Part shown: in pieces, positions 15,941 through 17,971 of the stretch | How positions within the stretch are numbered: position 1 is the first letter of the stretch | How the letters are laid out: each line of letters begins with the position of its first letter | Source: JAAYHV01 sp035268985 | GTDB taxonomy: Bacteria; Bacillota; Clostridia; Peptostreptococcales; Anaerovoracaceae | DNA length: 17,971 nt | Assembly: GCA_035268985.1 (NCBI GenBank) | Contig: DATFJV010000006.1 | Coordinates: 1 to 17,971 of the forward strand | Direction of reading: 5' to 3' | Notes under the pieces: generated by a model | What the model was told of the DNA's origin: nothing | The model's input: the letters and a program-made list of their open reading frames with translations, nothing else | Databases searched by the model: none | Translations under genes and position numbers: made by a program

Positions 15941-16020
15941 GTGTTTCGGCCCAGTTAATAACCTGGAGGTAATAGTAACCAACTGGTAGTAATGCTGCTG
16001 GGTGGCGAAGCTATGTCTAA
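15941..16020 (+). ncRNA. Candidate structured RNA between the LoaP-like and pilin genes
   Basis: This segment of the 165-base gap is clearly richer in G+C than its surroundings (about half against about a third). A closing helix GTTTCG (15943-15948) with CGAAGC (16006-16011) encloses two competing pairings. CCAGTT (15951-15956) can pair with AACTGG (15981-15986), or CCCAG (15950-15954) with CTGGG (15998-16002). A small hairpin ACC-TGGA-GGT lies at 15961-15970. No clear terminator or pairing to the pilin start follows. I did not match it to a riboswitch class I know; it lacks the signature blocks of the c-di-GMP-I, SAM, T-box and cobalamin elements. Bases 16021-16098 look AT-rich and featureless. 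Confidence 0.4.
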
Positions 16021-16098
16021 TAATCAAAACAATTGATGATTTGTTGAATTATTTAACTAGAAAACGAATAATAAAAATTTATAATATCAGGTGATTAA

Positions 16099-16446
16099 TT
16101 GAGAAACAAAGGATTTACATTAATAGAAATTTTAGTTGTAATAGCTTTTATTGTGATTATTTCAGCTATTGTATTTCCAAAGTTTGTTGGATATACAGAA
16201 GCTGCTAAAGAACAGGTTTGTAATTCTAACTGTAAAACAATAAAAGGTGCTTACAATGAATATCTTGAAATAGAAAAACTTGAACATTCAGAGGCTATAT
16301 TCAATCAATATATAATAGATAATGGTTATGATATTTGCCCAGAACAGGGTGTATTAACCTATGAATTTAATGAAGTTCATTGTTCAATTCATAATCCAAT
16401 TATAGAAGATGAGAAAGAAGATGATGAATCAGTGCCGTTTCTTTAA
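16099..16446 (+). CDS. Type IV prepilin-like / pseudopilin protein
   Basis: A small (115-residue) prepilin. The prepilin peptidase site is K-G|FTLIE: Gly5 is the cleavage position, Phe6 would be N-methylated, and Glu10 is the conserved +5 Glu. A hydrophobic helix follows (to about residue 26), then PKF. The globular part has Cys41 and Cys45, then DICPEQG and VHCSIH near the end; the CPxxG...CSxH pattern is common in short clostridial pilins, where it may form disulphides or bind metal. The start is TTG at 16099 with AGGTGA at 16089-16094, the only one that yields the leader. No pilus assembly genes (pilB, pilC, pilD) are nearby, so assembly must depend on distant genes. The acidic tail DEKEDDE is unusual. 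Confidence 0.82.
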   Translation: MRNKGFTLIEILVVIAFIVIISAIVFPKFVGYTEAAKEQVCNSNCKTIKGAYNEYLEIEKLEHSEAIFNQYIIDNGYDICPEQGVLTYEFNEVHCSIHNPIIEDEKEDDESVPFL

Positions 16447-16478
16447 TTGGATGATTGCATCGACGTGAGTATGGTGAA
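16446..16478 (+). repeat. 33-bp direct repeat, left copy
   Basis: Begins at the last base of the pilin stop codon. 29 of 33 bases match the right copy at 17722-17754; the last 19 bases are identical, ending CGACGTGAGTATGGTGAA. The pair encloses the broken rhuM gene. Confidence 0.75.
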
Positions 16479-16592
16479 GTAATCAGAACCACAAGATGTA
16501 GCGTAAGAGTTCCAAATAATTTAGTTTGTTATGCAAGATATAGATCAGTGCAACTACTCGAAAATTTCGATGAGTTGAAGTCTTTAAATTAA
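16455..16592 (+). CDS. Possible 45-codon ORF or decayed gene fragment before rhuM
   Basis: An open frame from TTG 16455 to a stop at 16592, containing RREYGEVIRTTRCSVRVPNN and YARYRSVQLLENFDELKSLN. There is no convincing ribosome binding site and I do not recognise the product. The right repeat copy reads MCRREYGERINKL then stop in the same frame, so RREYGE is encoded twice. It is more likely a remnant of a mobile gene or a conserved mobile-element leader than a live gene. A 13-base inverted repeat with two mismatches (16551-16577) lies within it. Confidence 0.22.
   Translation: MHRREYGEVIRTTRCSVRVPNNLVCYARYRSVQLLENFDELKSLN
16551..16577 (+). repeat. Inverted repeat upstream of rhuM
   Basis: Left arm CAACTACTCGAAA (16551-16563) and right arm TTTCGATGAGTTG (16565-16577) pair at 11 of 13 positions, with a symmetric two-base mismatch. 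No T-tract follows, so it is not a standard terminator. Confidence 0.55.
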
Positions 16593-16603
16593 GCAGTTTA
16601 GTA

Positions 16604-16609
16604 TATACT
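16604..16609 (+). promoter_or_regulatory. Weak -10 candidate for rhuM within a palindrome
   Basis: TATACT at 16604-16609 lies in the palindrome AGTATATACT (16600-16609), 26 bases before the rhuM ATG. There is no good -35. If real, the palindrome could be an operator. Weak evidence. Confidence 0.25.
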
Positions 16610-16634
16610 GAAAACTAACGGAAGGGGTGAAGTA

Positions 16635-17634
16635 ATGAACTCAAGAATAATCATGTATCAGACCGAAGATGGTTTAACAAAAATTGAAACAAATTTTGAT
16701 GGAGATACTGTATGGCTTTCAATAGATCACATGGCAGAGCTATTTCAGCGTGACAAGTCTACAATCTCTCGACATATAAAAAACATTTTTACTGAGGGCG
16801 AACTTGAGCGTCATTCAGTTGTTGCAAATTTTGCAACAACTGCGACTGATGGGAAAACCTATCAAGTTGACTATTATAATCTCGATGTGATCATATCCGT
16901 TGGTTACCTGGTAAAGTCATTACGAGGCACACAATTTCGTATTTGGGCAAATAAGATCTTAAAAGAGTATCTTAAAAAAGGATTTGCAATGAATGATGAC
17001 CTTCTTAAAAATGCAGGAGGCGGAAATTATTTTCAAGAACTCCTTGAACGTATTAGAGATATCAGGTCAAGTGAGAAAGTTTTCTACAGGCAAATACTTG
17101 ATATCTACGCAACAAGTATCGATTATGATCCAAGAGCATCTGAGTCCATAGAGTTTACAGAACAAAATGCACTTTGCAGCTCATGGTCACACAGCTGCAG
17201 AAATTGTTTATTTACGAGTTGACGCAGATAAAGACTTTATGGGAATGACATCCTTTGATGGAAAAAGCTTAAGAAAATCCGATGCATCTATTGCAAAGAA
17301 CTATTTACAGGAAGATGAAATTAAGATCTTAAATAGATTAGTCACGGCATATTTAGAATTTGCTGAGCTCCAAGCGATTAGGCAAAGGCCAATGTATATG
17401 AAGGATTGGGTAGAAAAGTTAGATGACTTCATCAAAATGAGCGGAAGCGAGTTGCTAGACAATGCAGGAAAAATTAGTCATGAAGAGGCTAAAATTAAAG
17501 CTGAACTAGAGTATGAGAAGTACAAAGAAAGAAGCAAAGATGAATTAACAAAAGTAGAAAGAGATTTTATTGAGCATGTGAAGACTGCGCAGAAAAAACT
17601 TGAACAAGGTAAAGGTAAAAACGGTGGGAGATAA
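16635..17634 (+). pseudogene. rhuM: RhuM family protein gene, frameshifted
   Basis: Two overlapping frames encode the parts of a RhuM family protein. RhuM is named from Salmonella SPI-3; its function is unclear, and an N-terminal DNA-binding (winged-helix or HTH-like) region is often suggested. The first frame (16635-17222) gives MAELFQRDKSTISRHIKNIF, DYYNLDVIISVGYLVKSLRGTQFRIWA and EKVFYRQILDIYATSIDYDP, ending soon after SIEF. The second frame resumes at QNKMHFAAHGHTAAEIVYLR and runs to 17634. In intact relatives SIEFF.TVQNKMHFA is continuous, so about 10 bases (or another number equal to 1 mod 3) were lost near 17156-17158. Good GGAAGGGG ribosome binding site. Either a recent pseudogene or a sequencing error. 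Confidence 0.85.
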
Positions 17635-17684
17635 AAAGCATCTACCACCGATGAAAACCAGTAATATAAAGGGTTTGGTAGAAA

Positions 17685-17702
17685 AGTGGTCGAAGTGGTC
17701 GA
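17685..17702 (+). repeat. Tandem 9-base repeat
   Basis: AGTGGTCGA occurs twice in a row (17685-17693, 17694-17702), giving the peptide repeat KWS-KWS in the 20-codon ORF at 17651-17713. Confidence 0.75.
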
Positions 17703-17721
17703 TAAAAACGTAAACTTTTTG

Positions 17722-17754
17722 ATTGGATGTATGTGTCGACGTGAGTATGGTGAA
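17722..17754 (+). repeat. 33-bp direct repeat, right copy
   Basis: Matches the left copy (16446-16478) at 29 of 33 bases. Together they bracket the rhuM pseudogene at a spacing of 1276 bases. Confidence 0.75.
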
Positions 17755-17923
17755 AGGATAAATAAGCTGTAAGGCAGTAATATCAAGGGTTTGAGAATTT
17801 AGCATTGATTCTTCATCAACCATAGTGGAAAAGACAGGTACAAGTAACACATAAATTAGGAAATTCAAGTGCAAAATCACTTATACAATATATAAACTAT
17901 CGAAAAAGGAAGGGTGACTTGAA

Positions 17924-17971
17924 GTGGCAGAGAACAAAGCAGTTACTGCTAATAAAAAGATTTGGCTCGCA
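17924..17971 (+). CDS. Start of a gene running off the window (possibly a site-specific recombinase)
   Basis: GTG at 17924 follows GGAAGGG (17909-17914 region) and an in-frame TGA at 17915; 16 codons read MAENKAVTANKKIWLA before the window ends. The short, basic, unstructured opening and its place beside repeats and rhuM resemble the N-termini of serine recombinases of clostridial mobile elements, but no domain is visible, so this is a guess. An overlapping open frame (QVTHKLGN...) also reaches the window end and could be the real one. Confidence 0.4.
   Translation, partial: MAENKAVTANKKIWLA

Larger units (their letters stand above)
17659..17792 (+). repeat. 18-base imperfect direct repeat
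   Basis: CAGTAATATAAAGGGTTT (17659-17676) and CAGTAATATCAAGGGTTT (17775-17792) differ at one base. Both encode SNIKGL in their frames. Confidence 0.7.
17635..17923 (+). other. 289-base non-coding stretch with short repeats
   Basis: There is no convincing gene. It contains an 18-base imperfect direct repeat, the tandem 9-mer, the right copy of the 33-bp repeat, and several tiny ORFs: 20 codons at 17651-17713 ending KWSKWSIKT, and MCRREYGERINKL from 17731. None has a good ribosome binding site. The pattern suggests the junk edge of a mobile element. Confidence 0.5.

Noticed and set aside
15941..16020. A c-di-GMP riboswitch before the pilin gene
   Set aside because: The location is suggestive, but the conserved GGCAAACC and GACGCAAAGCC blocks of class I are absent, and I saw no class II pattern.
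16536..16546. AAGATATAGATC as a group I intron S-type core element
   Set aside because: No matching P, Q or R elements or splice-site context was found near it, so a single short match is not enough.

Overview
The window comes from an AT-rich, low-GC Gram-positive bacterium. Gene content and order point to the Clostridia or Tissierellia: RNase J, YlbF-like, EF-P, MltG, TrmR plus a U32 protein, Asp23, NusB, exonuclease VII, polyprenyl synthase, DXS and TlyA. The MEP isoprenoid pathway, RNase J and Gls24/Asp23 proteins are all typical of Firmicutes. I cannot name the genus from sequence alone.

Region 1 (1 to about 13.5 kb, all + strand) is a dense housekeeping block. Genes overlap or are a few bases apart, so most are probably one or two long transcripts. 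It joins two modules that are separate in Bacillus subtilis: yrrL/yrrM/yrrO (mltG, trmR, U32) and yqhY-nusB-xseA-xseB-ispA-dxs-tlyA. A Kae1/TsaD-like M22 protein sits where B. subtilis has folD. A PLP aminotransferase ends the block instead of argR/recN, and may have its own promoter inside tlyA. A strong rho-independent terminator closes the block at 13492-13526.

Region 2 (13.5-15.2 kb) holds an unrecognised acidic cytoplasmic protein and a lipoprotein that are probably co-transcribed. They lie behind an extended -10 promoter that resembles the one in front of the next gene.

Region 3 (15.2-18 kb) is accessory DNA. It has a NusG-paralogue (LoaP-like) antiterminator with a long, structured leader, then a GC-richer non-coding element that looks like structured RNA, then a single type IV prepilin-like gene. 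After these comes a rhuM gene broken by a small deletion and enclosed by two near-identical 33-bp direct repeats. The window ends in short repeats and the first codons of a gene that runs off the end. The LoaP-like protein has no long biosynthetic operon behind it here, and the neighbourhood looks rearranged by mobile DNA. There are no rRNA or tRNA genes, no CRISPR array and no complete insertion sequence.
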